Below the pieces are notes generated by a model. The model was not told the origin of the DNA. It worked only from the letters and a program-made list of their open reading frames with translations, and ran no database searches. From the NCBI RefSeq assembly GCF_001645105.1, contig NZ_LKEG01000053.1:130253-194252 (forward strand): 64,000 nt of DNA. Direction: 5' to 3'. Of the stretch, positions 1 to 7,960 are shown piece by piece (the stretch's first letter is position 1; every line of letters begins with the position of its first letter). Source of the stretch: Pseudomonas marginalis (lineage in GTDB: Bacteria > Pseudomonadota > Gammaproteobacteria > Pseudomonadales > Pseudomonadaceae). A program made the position numbers and the translations under genes.

Positions 1-1113
1 CTGATGGGGTGGGGCCTGTTCGCCTGGAGCGGGCTGACGGCGGTGAACGGTCTGGTCGGCAGTTTTTGGACGTTTTTGCTGGTGCGCATGGGCATTGGCA
101 TTGGCGAAGCCAGCTATGCGCCAGCCGCCAACTCATTGATTGGCGACCTGTTCCCGGCGCACCGCCGCGCGCGGGCCATGGGGATTTTCATGCTGGGGCT
201 GCCCTTGGGGCTGTTGCTGGCGTTCTTTACCATCGGTTGGATGGTCAAGGCGTTCGACAGCTGGCGAGCACCGTTCTTTATCGCGGCGGTGCCGGGGATG
301 ATCCTTGCTGTGTTCATGTTCTATATCAAGGAGCCCAAGCGCGGCGCGGCGGAAACCGTGCAGGTCTCCCAGGAACGCGTCGACCGCCCGATCCGTCGCG
401 TGCTGGCGGTGCCGACCTTCCTGTGGCTGGTGCTGGCCGGGTTGTGCTTCAACTTCGCGACCTATGCCTGCAACTCATTCCTGGTGCCGATGTTGCAGCG
501 TTATTTCCTGATGCCGTTGCAGGATGCCGCCGTGGCAACCGGGGTGATCGTCGGCCTGACCGGCCTGGTGGGCCTGACCCTGGGTGGCTGGATCGCCGAC
601 AAGATCCATCAGCGTGTCGCCAACGGCCGGCTGCTGTTCGCCGCGTTCAGCCTGATCATCTCCACCGTGACCACGGCCTGGGCGTTGCACGCCGGGCGCA
701 TTGAGATTGGTGTGTTTGTGGCGCTGTTCAGTGTGGGCTGGCTGTTCGCCTATAACTTCTACACCTGCGTGTACACGGCGATCCAGGATGTGGTGGAACC
801 GCGCCTGCGGGCCACGGCGATGGCGCTGTTTTTTGCCGGGCTGTATTTGTTGGGTGGCGGCATGGGGCCGATCGTTGTAGGGGGCTTGTCCGACCATTTT
901 GCTCATTCGGCGATGTATGCGGCGGGGGCGGAGCAGATGACCGAGGCTTACAAGGCGGTGGGGTTGCATGACGCCATGTACCTGATTCCGGTGGCGTTGT
1001 TCCTGACCATGCTGTTTCTGTTCCAGGCGTCGCGCAGCTTTGTGCGGGATGCCAAGAAGATGAAAGAGGGGTTGAGCGGGGTGGAGGTACCTGCTGCGGC
1101 GGTTGCTGTTTGA
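1..1113 (+). CDS. MFS transporter, 5'-truncated by window edge
   Basis: This is the C-terminal part (about 370 residues) of a major facilitator superfamily permease of the inner membrane. The reading frame is open to base 1, so the true start lies upstream. About ten hydrophobic segments are visible. The region with GIGIGEASYAPAANSLI and then PAHRRARAMG resembles the TM4-TM5 part of spinster-like or organic anion MFS carriers. The substrate cannot be read from the sequence. The last 25 residues are a soluble tail ending in an Ala/Val run. The gene converges on rapA, with a REP pair between them. Confidence 0.85.
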   Translation: MMGWGLFAWSGLTAVNGLVGSFWTFLLVRMGIGIGEASYAPAANSLIGDLFPAHRRARAMGIFMLGLPLGLLLAFFTIGWMVKAFDSWRAPFFIAAVPGMILAVFMFYIKEPKRGAAETVQVSQERVDRPIRRVLAVPTFLWLVLAGLCFNFATYACNSFLVPMLQRYFLMPLQDAAVATGVIVGLTGLVGLTLGGWIADKIHQRVANGRLLFAAFSLIISTVTTAWALHAGRIEIGVFVALFSVGWLFAYNFYTCVYTAIQDVVEPRLRATAMALFFAGLYLLGGGMGPIVVGGLSDHFAHSAMYAAGAEQMTEAYKAVGLHDAMYLIPVALFLTMLFLFQASRSFVRDAKKMKEGLSGVEVPAAAVAV

Positions 1114-1127
1114 GACCGCAGTGACGC

Positions 1128-1202
1128 CATCGGGGGCAAGCCCCCTCCCACATTTGACTGCGTTCACAAATCAACGTGTGGGAGGGGGCTTGCCCCCGAT
1201 GA
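1128..1202. repeat. REP pair (inverted REP doublet)
   Basis: Two REP units face each other. The left arm reads CGGGGGCAAGCCCCCTCCCAC and the right arm is its inverse, with about 22 bp between them. Each unit is itself an imperfect hairpin. The doublet sits between convergent genes, where it could also end transcription. Confidence 0.9.
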
Positions 1203-1232
1203 GGCCCTCAAGACAAAGAAAGAAGGTAGCTA

Positions 1233-4079
1233 TTAACCGGCGACCAGAACCCGAATCGCTTCCAGTCGCAGCGCCGCCTTATCCAGCATGGCCAGGCCTT
1301 GCTCGCGTTGGGTGCGCAGGGCAACCAGCTCGCTGTCGCGTACGGTCGGGTTGACTGCTTGCAGCGCGGTCAGGCGCGCCAGTTCTTCGTCGGTGTCTGC
1401 CGCCAGGCGGCGTTTGGCCTCGGCTACGCGCTCGGCATGGCGTGGGGTGATCTTCTCTTCACCGGCGTTGATCCGCGGCGTCAGCTGGTCGCGCTGGGCC
1501 TGGATGAACTTGTTGGCGCTGGCACGTGGCACGCTTTCCAACTGGTCGTTGAGGGTTTCGAAGGTCACACGGCCGGACAGGTCGTTGCCATTGGTATCCA
1601 GCAGGCAGCGCAGGGCGGCCGGTGGCAGGTAGCGGCCCAGTTGCAGCGAGCGCGGGGCAACCACTTCGCTGACGTAGAGCAGTTCCAGCAACACGGTGCC
1701 CGGCTTGAGCGCCTTGTTCTTGATCAACGCCACGGCGGTGTTGCCCATTGAACCGGACAGCACCAGGTCCATGCCGCCCTGCACCATCGGGTGTTCCCAG
1801 GTGATGAACTGCATGTCTTCGCGCGACAGTGCCTGGTTACGGTCGTAGGTGATGGTCACGCCTTCGTCGTCGCCCAGAGGGAAGCTGGCGTCGAGCATTT
1901 TTTCGCTGGGCTTGAGGATCAGCGCGTTTTCGGAATGGTCTTCGCTGTCGATACCGAATGCGTCGAACAGGGTTTCCATGTAGATCGGCAGGGCGAACTG
2001 ATCGTCTTGCTCGAGGATGTCTTCCACCAGCGCATCACCTTCGCCTGCGCCGCCGGAGTTGAGCTCCAGCAGACGGTCGCGGCCGGTGTGCAGCTCCTGT
2101 TCCAGACGCTCGCGCTCGGCACGGGCCTCGTCGATCAGGGCTTGCCACTCGCCGTCGTCGGCGTTTTCCAGCAGCGGCAGCAGGCGTGGGCCGAACTGAT
2201 GCTGCAAGGCGTTGCCGGTCGGGCAGGTGTTGAGGAACGCGTTCAGCGCTTCGTGGTACCACTGGAACAGGCGCTCTTGCGGGCTGGTTTCCAGGTACGG
2301 CACGTGCAGTTCGATCACGTGTTTCTGGCCGATCCGGTCCAGACGGCCGATCCGCTGTTCCAGCAGGTCGGGGTGGGACGGCAGGTCGAACAGCACCAAG
2401 TGGTGGGAGAACTGGAAGTTACGGCCTTCACTGCCGATTTCCGAGCAGATCAGCACCTGGGCGCCGAACTCTTCATCGGCGAAGTAGGCGGCGGCGCGGT
2501 CACGCTCGAGGATGTTCATGCCCTCGTGGAACACCGTGGCCGGGATGCCGGAGCGCACGCGCAGGGCGTCTTCCAGGTCCATGGCGGTTTCGGCGTGGGC
2601 GCAGATCACCAGGACCTTGGTGCGCTTGAGCATTTTCAGCTGGTCGATCAGCCACTCGACCCGTGGGTCGAAGCGCCACCAGCGGTGTTCTTCTTCGACG
2701 TCAGGCTGCGACTGGAAGCTGACTTCCGGGTACAGCTCGGCGTGTTCGCCCAGCGGCAACTCCATGTACTCGTCCGGGTTCGGCAACGGGTAGGCGTGCA
2801 GCTTGCGCTCCGGGAAGCCTTGCACGGCGGCGCGGGTGTTGCGGAACAGCACGCGGCCGGTGCCGTGGCGGTCGAGCAGCTCACGCACCAGGCGTGCGCT
2901 GGCTTCGGTGTCGCCATCGTTGACGGCGGTCAGCAGTGCTTCGCCTTCATTGCCGAGGAAACCCTGGATAGTCTCGTGGGCCTTGGGGGACAAGCGGCCC
3001 TTGTCGAGCAACTCCTGCACGGCTTCGGCCACCGGGCGATAGTTCTCGCTCTCGGCGCGGAAGGCGTGCAGGTCGTGGAAACGGTTCGGGTCGAGCAGGC
3101 GCAGGCGCGCGAAGTGGCTGTCCTGGCCGAGTTGCTCGGGGGTAGCGGTGAGCAGCAGCACGCCGGGAATCACTTCGGCGAGTTGTTCGACCAGCGAATA
3201 TTCGGCGCTGGCTTTGTCTTCATGCCACACCAAGTGGTGGGCTTCGTCGACCACCAACAGGTCCCAACCGGCCGCGAATAGCGCGTCCTGGGCCTTTTCG
3301 TCGTCGACCAGCCATTCCAGGGCCACCAGGGCCAACTGGGTGTCTTCGAACGGGTTGGTCGCATCGCTTTCGATAAAGCGCTCTTCATCGAACAGCGCGA
3401 CCTGCAGGTTGAAGCGGCGGCGCATTTCCACCAGCCACTGGTGCTGCAGGTTTTCCGGTACCAGGATCAACACGCGGCTGGCGCGGCCTGACAGCAGTTG
3501 GCGATGGATCACCAGGCCGGCTTCGATGGTCTTGCCCAAGCCGACTTCGTCAGCCAGCAATACCCGTGGCGCGATACGGTCAGCGACTTCACGGGCGATG
3601 TGCAATTGGTGAGCGATAGGTTGCGCACGCACGCCACCCAGGCCCCACAACGAAGACTGCAATTGGCGGCTGGTGTGTTCCAGCGTGTGGTAACGCAGCG
3701 AGAACCAGGCCAGCGGGTCGATCTGCCCGGCGAACAGGCGGTCGCTGGCCAGGCGGAACTGAATGAAGTTGGACAGTTGGGTTTCCGGCAGGGTGACCTG
3801 CTCGTGCTGCCCATTGAGGCCGTGGTACACCAGCAGGCCGTCGACATCGTCGACTTCCTGCACGGTCATTTTCCAGCCTTCGAAATGGGTGATGGAGTCA
3901 CCCGGCGAGAACCTCACGCGGGTGAGGGGCGCATTCCGTAGCGCATACTGGCGGGTGTCGCCAGTGGCCGGATAGAGCACGGTCAACAAGCGGCCGTCCT
4001 GTGCCAGAACGGTGCCTAACCCCAGCTCTGCTTCGCTGTCACTAATCCAGCGTTGCCCCGGTTGATACTGCTGCGCCAT
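1233..4079 (-). CDS. rapA: RNA polymerase-associated ATP-dependent translocase RapA (HepA)
   Basis: This is a 948-residue SWI2/SNF2-type ATPase, close to the 968 residues of E. coli RapA. RapA binds core RNA polymerase and recycles polymerase stalled after transcription. The N-terminal 110 residues fit the tandem Tudor-like domains of RapA. Walker A is DEVGLGKT at residues 177-184 and the DEAH box lies at 278-281. The helicase C lobe around residues 500-650 has ICSEIGSEGRNFQF and then QRIGRLDRIGQ. The start ATG at 4077-4079 follows a GGGAG-like ribosome binding site. The gene appears monocistronic. Several long antisense frames inside it are composition artefacts. Confidence 0.97.
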   Translation of the reverse strand: MAQQYQPGQRWISDSEAELGLGTVLAQDGRLLTVLYPATGDTRQYALRNAPLTRVRFSPGDSITHFEGWKMTVQEVDDVDGLLVYHGLNGQHEQVTLPETQLSNFIQFRLASDRLFAGQIDPLAWFSLRYHTLEHTSRQLQSSLWGLGGVRAQPIAHQLHIAREVADRIAPRVLLADEVGLGKTIEAGLVIHRQLLSGRASRVLILVPENLQHQWLVEMRRRFNLQVALFDEERFIESDATNPFEDTQLALVALEWLVDDEKAQDALFAAGWDLLVVDEAHHLVWHEDKASAEYSLVEQLAEVIPGVLLLTATPEQLGQDSHFARLRLLDPNRFHDLHAFRAESENYRPVAEAVQELLDKGRLSPKAHETIQGFLGNEGEALLTAVNDGDTEASARLVRELLDRHGTGRVLFRNTRAAVQGFPERKLHAYPLPNPDEYMELPLGEHAELYPEVSFQSQPDVEEEHRWWRFDPRVEWLIDQLKMLKRTKVLVICAHAETAMDLEDALRVRSGIPATVFHEGMNILERDRAAAYFADEEFGAQVLICSEIGSEGRNFQFSHHLVLFDLPSHPDLLEQRIGRLDRIGQKHVIELHVPYLETSPQERLFQWYHEALNAFLNTCPTGNALQHQFGPRLLPLLENADDGEWQALIDEARAERERLEQELHTGRDRLLELNSGGAGEGDALVEDILEQDDQFALPIYMETLFDAFGIDSEDHSENALILKPSEKMLDASFPLGDDEGVTITYDRNQALSREDMQFITWEHPMVQGGMDLVLSGSMGNTAVALIKNKALKPGTVLLELLYVSEVVAPRSLQLGRYLPPAALRCLLDTNGNDLSGRVTFETLNDQLESVPRASANKFIQAQRDQLTPRINAGEEKITPRHAERVAEAKRRLAADTDEELARLTALQAVNPTVRDSELVALRTQREQGLAMLDKAALRLEAIRVLVAG

Positions 4080-4298
4080 GCTGCCTGACTCCCGCCGTGA
4101 AAAAGCCGACTATCTTAACGGAACAAGCCCCCACGCCCAAGGACTCTGACAAAAACTACTCCTTGGGGGGGGCACATCGGAAGCTGAATCGACGGGTGGC
4201 GGGCACTTGCGAGTGTCGACTGGGTCACAGGTTGGCGAGCTTGCGCTCAAGTCACCCTGCAACCCGCCGACAGCCTGTTGATCAGGAGAATAATCACT

Positions 4299-4640
4299 AT
4301 GCTGCCACCCATGCTGCCCGTCAGCGTTGTGCCGGTCACGTCACAACTCGATCCGGTACGTCAGAAGCCGGATATCCCGCCCGTGGTGCCAGTGCAACCG
4401 GGCTCCAACGAAAGCACCATCGATCTGAAAAAGGGCGATGCCGAGACGTCGACGTTTTTGCTGCGCGAAGAACAACGTCGCCAGCAGGAACAACAGAAAC
4501 GCCGGCGTGAAGCCGAGGACGACCCGGAGCAGCACCTGGCCATTCCGGGGGATGTGCTCAACGCCGACAATACGGTGCCGGTGATACCGCTGATCGAAGA
4601 TGCGCCACGCCAAGGCCTGTGGGTGGACGTCGAGGTTTAG
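4299..4640 (+). CDS. Small conserved pseudomonad protein of unknown function
   Basis: This is a 113-residue hydrophilic protein. The start ATG at 4299 follows AGGAGA at a good distance; an in-frame TTG at 4278 is less likely. The N-terminal third is Pro/Val rich (MLPPMLPVSVVPV), and the middle is a charged helix (LLREEQRRQQEQQKRRREAE) that could form a short coiled coil. There is no signal peptide or membrane segment. Homologues are common in Pseudomonas and are sometimes misnamed aspartate-semialdehyde dehydrogenase, but nothing of that enzyme is visible here. The 3' end overlaps the convergent aminotransferase by 4 bases. Confidence 0.75.
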   Translation: MLPPMLPVSVVPVTSQLDPVRQKPDIPPVVPVQPGSNESTIDLKKGDAETSTFLLREEQRRQQEQQKRRREAEDDPEQHLAIPGDVLNADNTVPVIPLIEDAPRQGLWVDVEV

Positions 4641-5818
4641 TCATGCAGTGCCCGCAGGGCCGTTATCAGCACCTCGATCTCGTGTTCGGTATTGAGCGGG
4701 CTGACAGAAATCCGCGCCACGCTTTCAAGGCCCCGCGCCTGCATATCCAGCGGCGTATAGGCGACACCGTTGGCCCCGATGTTGATGCGCTTCAACCCCA
4801 GGCGCCGCTTGAGTTCAAAGGCGTCCCAACCCGCCAGGTTGAAGGCGATCAAGCCTGACTGGCGAGTGCCCAGGTTATGCAGGGTAATGCCCGGAACCCC
4901 ACGCAACGCTTCGCGGATTCGCTCGCTGGTCTGCGAAACCCTTTCCCATAGGCGCTCGATTCCGAGCCTGTTCATCTCTTGCAACGCATTGCCCAGCCCC
5001 GCCAGCAAGGCGAAGGATGTTTCGCTGGTTTCAAAGCGCCGTGCGTCATGGCGCAGGTCGAACCCCTGGGCGGTCCAGGGCGCTGAAAACACGTCACGCT
5101 GAACAGGGTTCAAGCGCTCAAGAAAAGCCGGTCGCACATACAACAGCGCGGTGCCTCGTGGCCCACGCAGGTGTTTGCGTCCGGCTGACTTGAGCACGTC
5201 ACAGTGCAGCGCTTGCACATCCACCGGCAGTTGGCCGACGGCTTGGCCGGCGTCGATGAAGTAGGGGATGGCGTGACGCCTGGCCACTTCGCCGATGGCC
5301 TGGGCGGGGTTGATCAGGCCGCCGTTGGCCGGGAGCCAGGTGAGGTCGATCAACTTCACGCGAGCGTCGATCATCGACTCCAGCGCCACTGGGCAGACTG
5401 CGCCGCTGTCGTCGCAGGGGATGACCTCCACCCGAGCGCCTGCTTGCACCGCCCCTTCCATGCTGGCCAGGTTACCGCCCCATTCGTGGCGGCCGACCAG
5501 AATGCGATCGCCCGGCTGCCAGGGCCCCAAGGCTTGGAACGCCATGCTCCAGGCGGTCGAGCCACTGCCGGCAAACGCGATGGATGAGACCGGGGCGTTA
5601 AGCAGTTGCGCGGCGGCACGGCGGGCTTTTTCCACCAAGACGGCGCCATGCTCGCCGGCTTCCATTGGGCCCTCGCGGGCTTCCCGTTGCAGGTGTTCGA
5701 TGATTGCATCGAGGGTCGCCTGGCTCGGCAGCGAGGCACCGGCGTGGTTGAAGTGCACGATGCCGGACTGGCAACCAGGCGTGTTGTCCCGCAGGTGCTG
5801 AACGTCGAGCGGGCTCAT
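4637..5818 (-). CDS. PLP-dependent class V aminotransferase family protein
   Basis: This 393-residue protein has the fold-type I, class V pattern seen in cysteine desulfurases and isopenicillin N epimerase-like enzymes. The N-terminal NHAGASLPSQATLDA, the Asp of YFIDAGQAVGQ (D189) and the pyridoxal lysine in SAGRKHLRGPRG (about K215) are all visible. The active-site loop that carries a catalytic Cys in true NifS/IscS enzymes is not recognisable, so a desulfurase role is not supported. It is the last gene of a three-gene - strand unit. Its start ATG overlaps the RidA stop codon by 4 bases (translational coupling). RidA removes reactive enamine intermediates of PLP enzymes, so the pairing makes sense. 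Confidence 0.88.
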   Translation of the reverse strand: MSPLDVQHLRDNTPGCQSGIVHFNHAGASLPSQATLDAIIEHLQREAREGPMEAGEHGAVLVEKARRAAAQLLNAPVSSIAFAGSGSTAWSMAFQALGPWQPGDRILVGRHEWGGNLASMEGAVQAGARVEVIPCDDSGAVCPVALESMIDARVKLIDLTWLPANGGLINPAQAIGEVARRHAIPYFIDAGQAVGQLPVDVQALHCDVLKSAGRKHLRGPRGTALLYVRPAFLERLNPVQRDVFSAPWTAQGFDLRHDARRFETSETSFALLAGLGNALQEMNRLGIERLWERVSQTSERIREALRGVPGITLHNLGTRQSGLIAFNLAGWDAFELKRRLGLKRINIGANGVAYTPLDMQARGLESVARISVSPLNTEHEIEVLITALRALHD

Positions 5819-6285
5819 GGGCGCAGCTCGAAAATGGCATCGACCTCCACCGCCACGCCGGCCGGCAGGCTGGAAACGCCCACGGCGGTGCGCACATGCC
5901 GGCCCTTTTCGCCAAGGGCGTTGACCAGCAAGTTGGAGGCGCCGTTGGCGACCACGCTCTGTTGTTTGAAGTCAGCGCCGCTGGCGATAAACACCCCCAG
6001 GCGCACGGTGCGTACCAGTCGTGAGAGGTCATCACCGAGGGCATCGCTCAACTGCCCCAGCAGGCCCAGGGCCGCGAGTTCTGCCGCGTGTGCGCCTTCC
6101 TCATCGCTGATGGACTCGCCCAACCGGCCGACGTAGGCCGGTTTGCCGTCCACCAGCGGAATCTGACCGGAGACAAACAGGTGGTTCTGGCTGACGACGT
6201 GGTTGATGTAATTGGCAATCGGCTGGCTGGGCGTAGGCAGTGCGAGGCCGAGGGCGTGCACGCGTTGGTGGAGGGAGTCGCTCAT
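5815..6285 (-). CDS. RidA family (YjgF/YER057c/UK114) protein
   Basis: This 156-residue protein has the RidA fold signature: HLFVSGQIPLVDG near the N-terminus, and the C-terminal VRTAVGVSSLPAGVAVEVDA. RidA-type proteins hydrolyse reactive enamine/imine intermediates released by PLP enzymes. Subfamilies that lack the catalytic Arg (the usual R105) have other or unknown roles. Here the equivalent strand reads RTAVGVSSLP, with an Arg three residues before AVGVSSLP, so activity cannot be settled by eye. The start ATG at 6283-6285 follows AGAGG. It overlaps the aminotransferase start downstream and lies 90 bp after the LysR gene. Confidence 0.9.
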   Translation of the reverse strand: MSDSLHQRVHALGLALPTPSQPIANYINHVVSQNHLFVSGQIPLVDGKPAYVGRLGESISDEEGAHAAELAALGLLGQLSDALGDDLSRLVRTVRLGVFIASGADFKQQSVVANGASNLLVNALGEKGRHVRTAVGVSSLPAGVAVEVDAIFELRP

Positions 6286-6375
6286 GATCAATCCTCTGGG
6301 GTCAGGAGGTTTCAGCATGTTGGCTGTATCGAAGGGCGACAAACGGATAGATCTCACGCGACCTATCGAAATAAC

Positions 6376-7242
6376 TCACGCGTCGGCGCAGGCTTCCTGC
6401 AACCACTGGCTGAAACACGCGGCAGCTTCACTGGCGGGACCTTGAGGGGCGATGAGCCAGTAACCGATGTCACTGTGGTAGGGCGGCCAATCGAACGCTT
6501 CTACCAGGCTGCCGTCCTGCAGCCTGCGTTCGATCAGGCGATGACGGCCCATGGCGATGCCTTGGCCGGCCACGGCGGCTTCGACCACGATGTTGTAGTC
6601 GTGCAGCATCACGCGGGGATGGTGGGCGAGGTCGACCTGATAGTGCTCGGACCAATCGGTCCATTCAAAGGGGCGGTGTGACGTCGCCATCAGCAGCGGG
6701 CTGTCCTGCCGTACCTTGAACGCAGGGCTGCACACCGGGGAGATGACTTCCGGCATCAGTCGCGTGGCCTGCACGTCGGGCCAATCACCCTTGCCGTAGC
6801 GGATGGCCAGGTCGACCTCGGCGCCAGCGACGTTCGCGAGTTGAATGGCCGGCAATAGCTCCACCTGGATAGGGGGATAGCGATTGAGGAACCCAGCCAG
6901 ACGCGGCGCCAGCCACAAGGTGGCGAAGGACGCCAGCAAGCCGATGCGTAACACGCTGGCGCTGGGGGTGGCCCGTTGGGCGCGGGTGGCCGCGGCGATG
7001 GCGTCGAGCGCCGGGCGGATTTCGTCGTAGTACTGTTGGCCGTCGGCGGTCAGGTCGATCGCGCGTGTGCGTCGGATAAACAGCGGTTTATCCAAGTACT
7101 GCTCAAGTTTTTGCACCTGGTGACTCAGGGCACTTTGGGTCACCGACAACTCGTTCGCGGCCTTGATAAAACTCAAATGCCGCGCCACGGCTTCGAAGGC
7201 GCGCAGGGCCAGCAACGGCGGAAGGTCCTTGTGCAGTGCCAC
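6376..7242 (-). CDS. LysR-family transcriptional regulator (GcvA-like)
   Basis: This is a 288-residue LTTR. The N-terminal HTH reads LLALRAFEAVARHLSFIKAA followed by LSVTQSALSHQVQKLE (residues about 8-45), as in GcvA/AmpR-type members. The effector domain starts near residue 90. I chose the GTG at 7240-7242 because family homology begins there (VALHKDLPPLLAL). The frame is open further upstream, but that part has no family character. The gene lies directly upstream of ridA and the aminotransferase on the same strand, so it may regulate them or be co-transcribed. It is divergent from the small gene at 7373. Confidence 0.92.
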   Translation of the reverse strand: MALHKDLPPLLALRAFEAVARHLSFIKAANELSVTQSALSHQVQKLEQYLDKPLFIRRTRAIDLTADGQQYYDEIRPALDAIAAATRAQRATPSASVLRIGLLASFATLWLAPRLAGFLNRYPPIQVELLPAIQLANVAGAEVDLAIRYGKGDWPDVQATRLMPEVISPVCSPAFKVRQDSPLLMATSHRPFEWTDWSEHYQVDLAHHPRVMLHDYNIVVEAAVAGQGIAMGRHRLIERRLQDGSLVEAFDWPPYHSDIGYWLIAPQGPASEAAACFSQWLQEACADA

Positions 7243-7372
7243 CTGGGTGCGTCTCCGGGTCTGGAAAAGTAGCGATTTTGGGCGATGGCCTGCCTTTTGT
7301 CGCTGGCTGATTTGCCGTTGGGCGGGGGAGGCCGCATTATTGGGCCATTCCCTCCACGACGTAAGCCAAGCC

Positions 7373-7534
7373 ATGAGTGAAGACGACAAGCTGATCGACC
7401 TGAATGCCGAACGCGCCAAGCGCGTGCATGACCTCAATGACAAGCGCCTGAATGAAGTGCGCCAGGCCTTCGAACAGGCAATGCCGCTGGGTAAAGTGAA
7501 GAAAAAACCGAAGAACAAACCGAAAAAGCGTTGA
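7373..7534 (+). CDS. Small basic-tailed hypothetical protein (53 aa)
   Basis: This is a short hydrophilic protein with an acidic N-terminus (MSEDDKLIDLNAERAKRVHDL), a predicted amphipathic helix, and a very basic C-terminus (KVKKKPKNKPKKR). It has no membrane segment. The Lys-rich tail would suit binding to nucleic acid or ribosomes, but that is inference. A hairpin follows directly at 7540-7559. Conserved small proteins of this type occur in pseudomonads, but I cannot assign a function. Confidence 0.7.
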   Translation: MSEDDKLIDLNAERAKRVHDLNDKRLNEVRQAFEQAMPLGKVKKKPKNKPKKR

Positions 7535-7539
7535 AACAG

Positions 7540-7559
7540 CCTGCATCCATTGATGCAGG
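7540..7559 (+). terminator. Stem-loop after the 53-aa gene
   Basis: A perfect 8-bp stem, CCTGCATC/GATGCAGG, has a 4-base loop and starts 5 bases after the stop codon. The tract that follows is only moderately T-rich, so it may be a weak intrinsic terminator. Confidence 0.55.
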
Positions 7560-7677
7560 TCAGTTATTGCCCTTCTTTACGCTCCGTCGTGGGCGACATT
7601 GATCCCCGTCAATTTTCCAATCCGCCTTCTGCATTAACTTAGCCCTATCGCAACAGGGCAAGTGCAGGAGGCCGGTC

Positions 7678-7794
7678 ATGTTTATCGATAATGTGGTGTT
7701 TGCCGGAGTGCTGACTGTGAGCCTCATGGTGATGTTTTTTGTAGGGTTTGGAATTTTTATCTGGAAAGACGCGAACAAGCGTAAAAAACCATAG
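7678..7794 (+). CDS. ccoM: Probable CcoM, small subunit of cbb3-type cytochrome c oxidase
   Basis: This is a 38-residue single-span membrane protein. It has a short N-terminus (MFIDNVV), one hydrophobic helix (residues about 7-29) ending GFGIFIWKD, and a basic tail (KRKKP). The ribosome binding site is strong (AGGAGG, 8 bases before the ATG). Length and the helix-FIWKDA-basic pattern match what I recall of CcoM, a stabilising subunit of the Pseudomonas cbb3 oxidase that is encoded away from the ccoNOP operon. The assignment is from memory, without alignment. An intrinsic terminator follows at 7830. Confidence 0.65.
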   Translation: MFIDNVVFAGVLTVSLMVMFFVGFGIFIWKDANKRKKP

Positions 7795-7829
7795 GTTTTT
7801 CCGGGTTACATGAGCACGCAAGGCATTTT

Positions 7830-7855
7830 GGGCGACTTCGGTCGCCCTTTTTTTT
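7830..7855 (+). terminator. Rho-independent terminator
   Basis: A GGGCGAC/GTCGCCC stem with a TTCG tetraloop is followed by eight T residues. It lies 35 bases after the ccoM-like gene. Confidence 0.93.
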
Positions 7856-7916
7856 GCCTGCGATTTGATAATCAACACAGGGACAATAGGTGGGTTTGGA
7901 ATTGGGCAATAAAAAA

Positions 7917-7946
7917 GGTGCGAGCCTCGCGGATCGCACCTTTTTT
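7917..7946 (-). terminator. Bidirectional intrinsic terminator after the phosphate permease gene
   Basis: The GGTGCGA/TCGCACC stem has A6 on its left and T6 on its right. Read on the - strand it lies 14 bases after the phosphate transporter stop codon and ends in a U-tract. It can also act on + strand transcripts. Confidence 0.9.
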
Positions 7947-7960
7947 AGTGCAAGCGGCTA

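Noticed and set aside
1791..3281. 496-residue open frame on the + strand
   Set aside because: It lies wholly inside rapA on the opposite strand, has no ribosome binding site and shows a composition (Val/Gln/Gly-rich) typical of antisense frames of high-G+C genes.
4299..4640. Name aspartate-semialdehyde dehydrogenase for the 113-residue protein
   Set aside because: No NADP-binding or catalytic Cys motif of that enzyme is present, and the protein is far too short.
4637..5818. Cysteine desulfurase (NifS/IscS)
   Set aside because: The pyridoxal lysine is present but the catalytic Cys loop is not recognisable, and there are no iron-sulfur assembly genes nearby.
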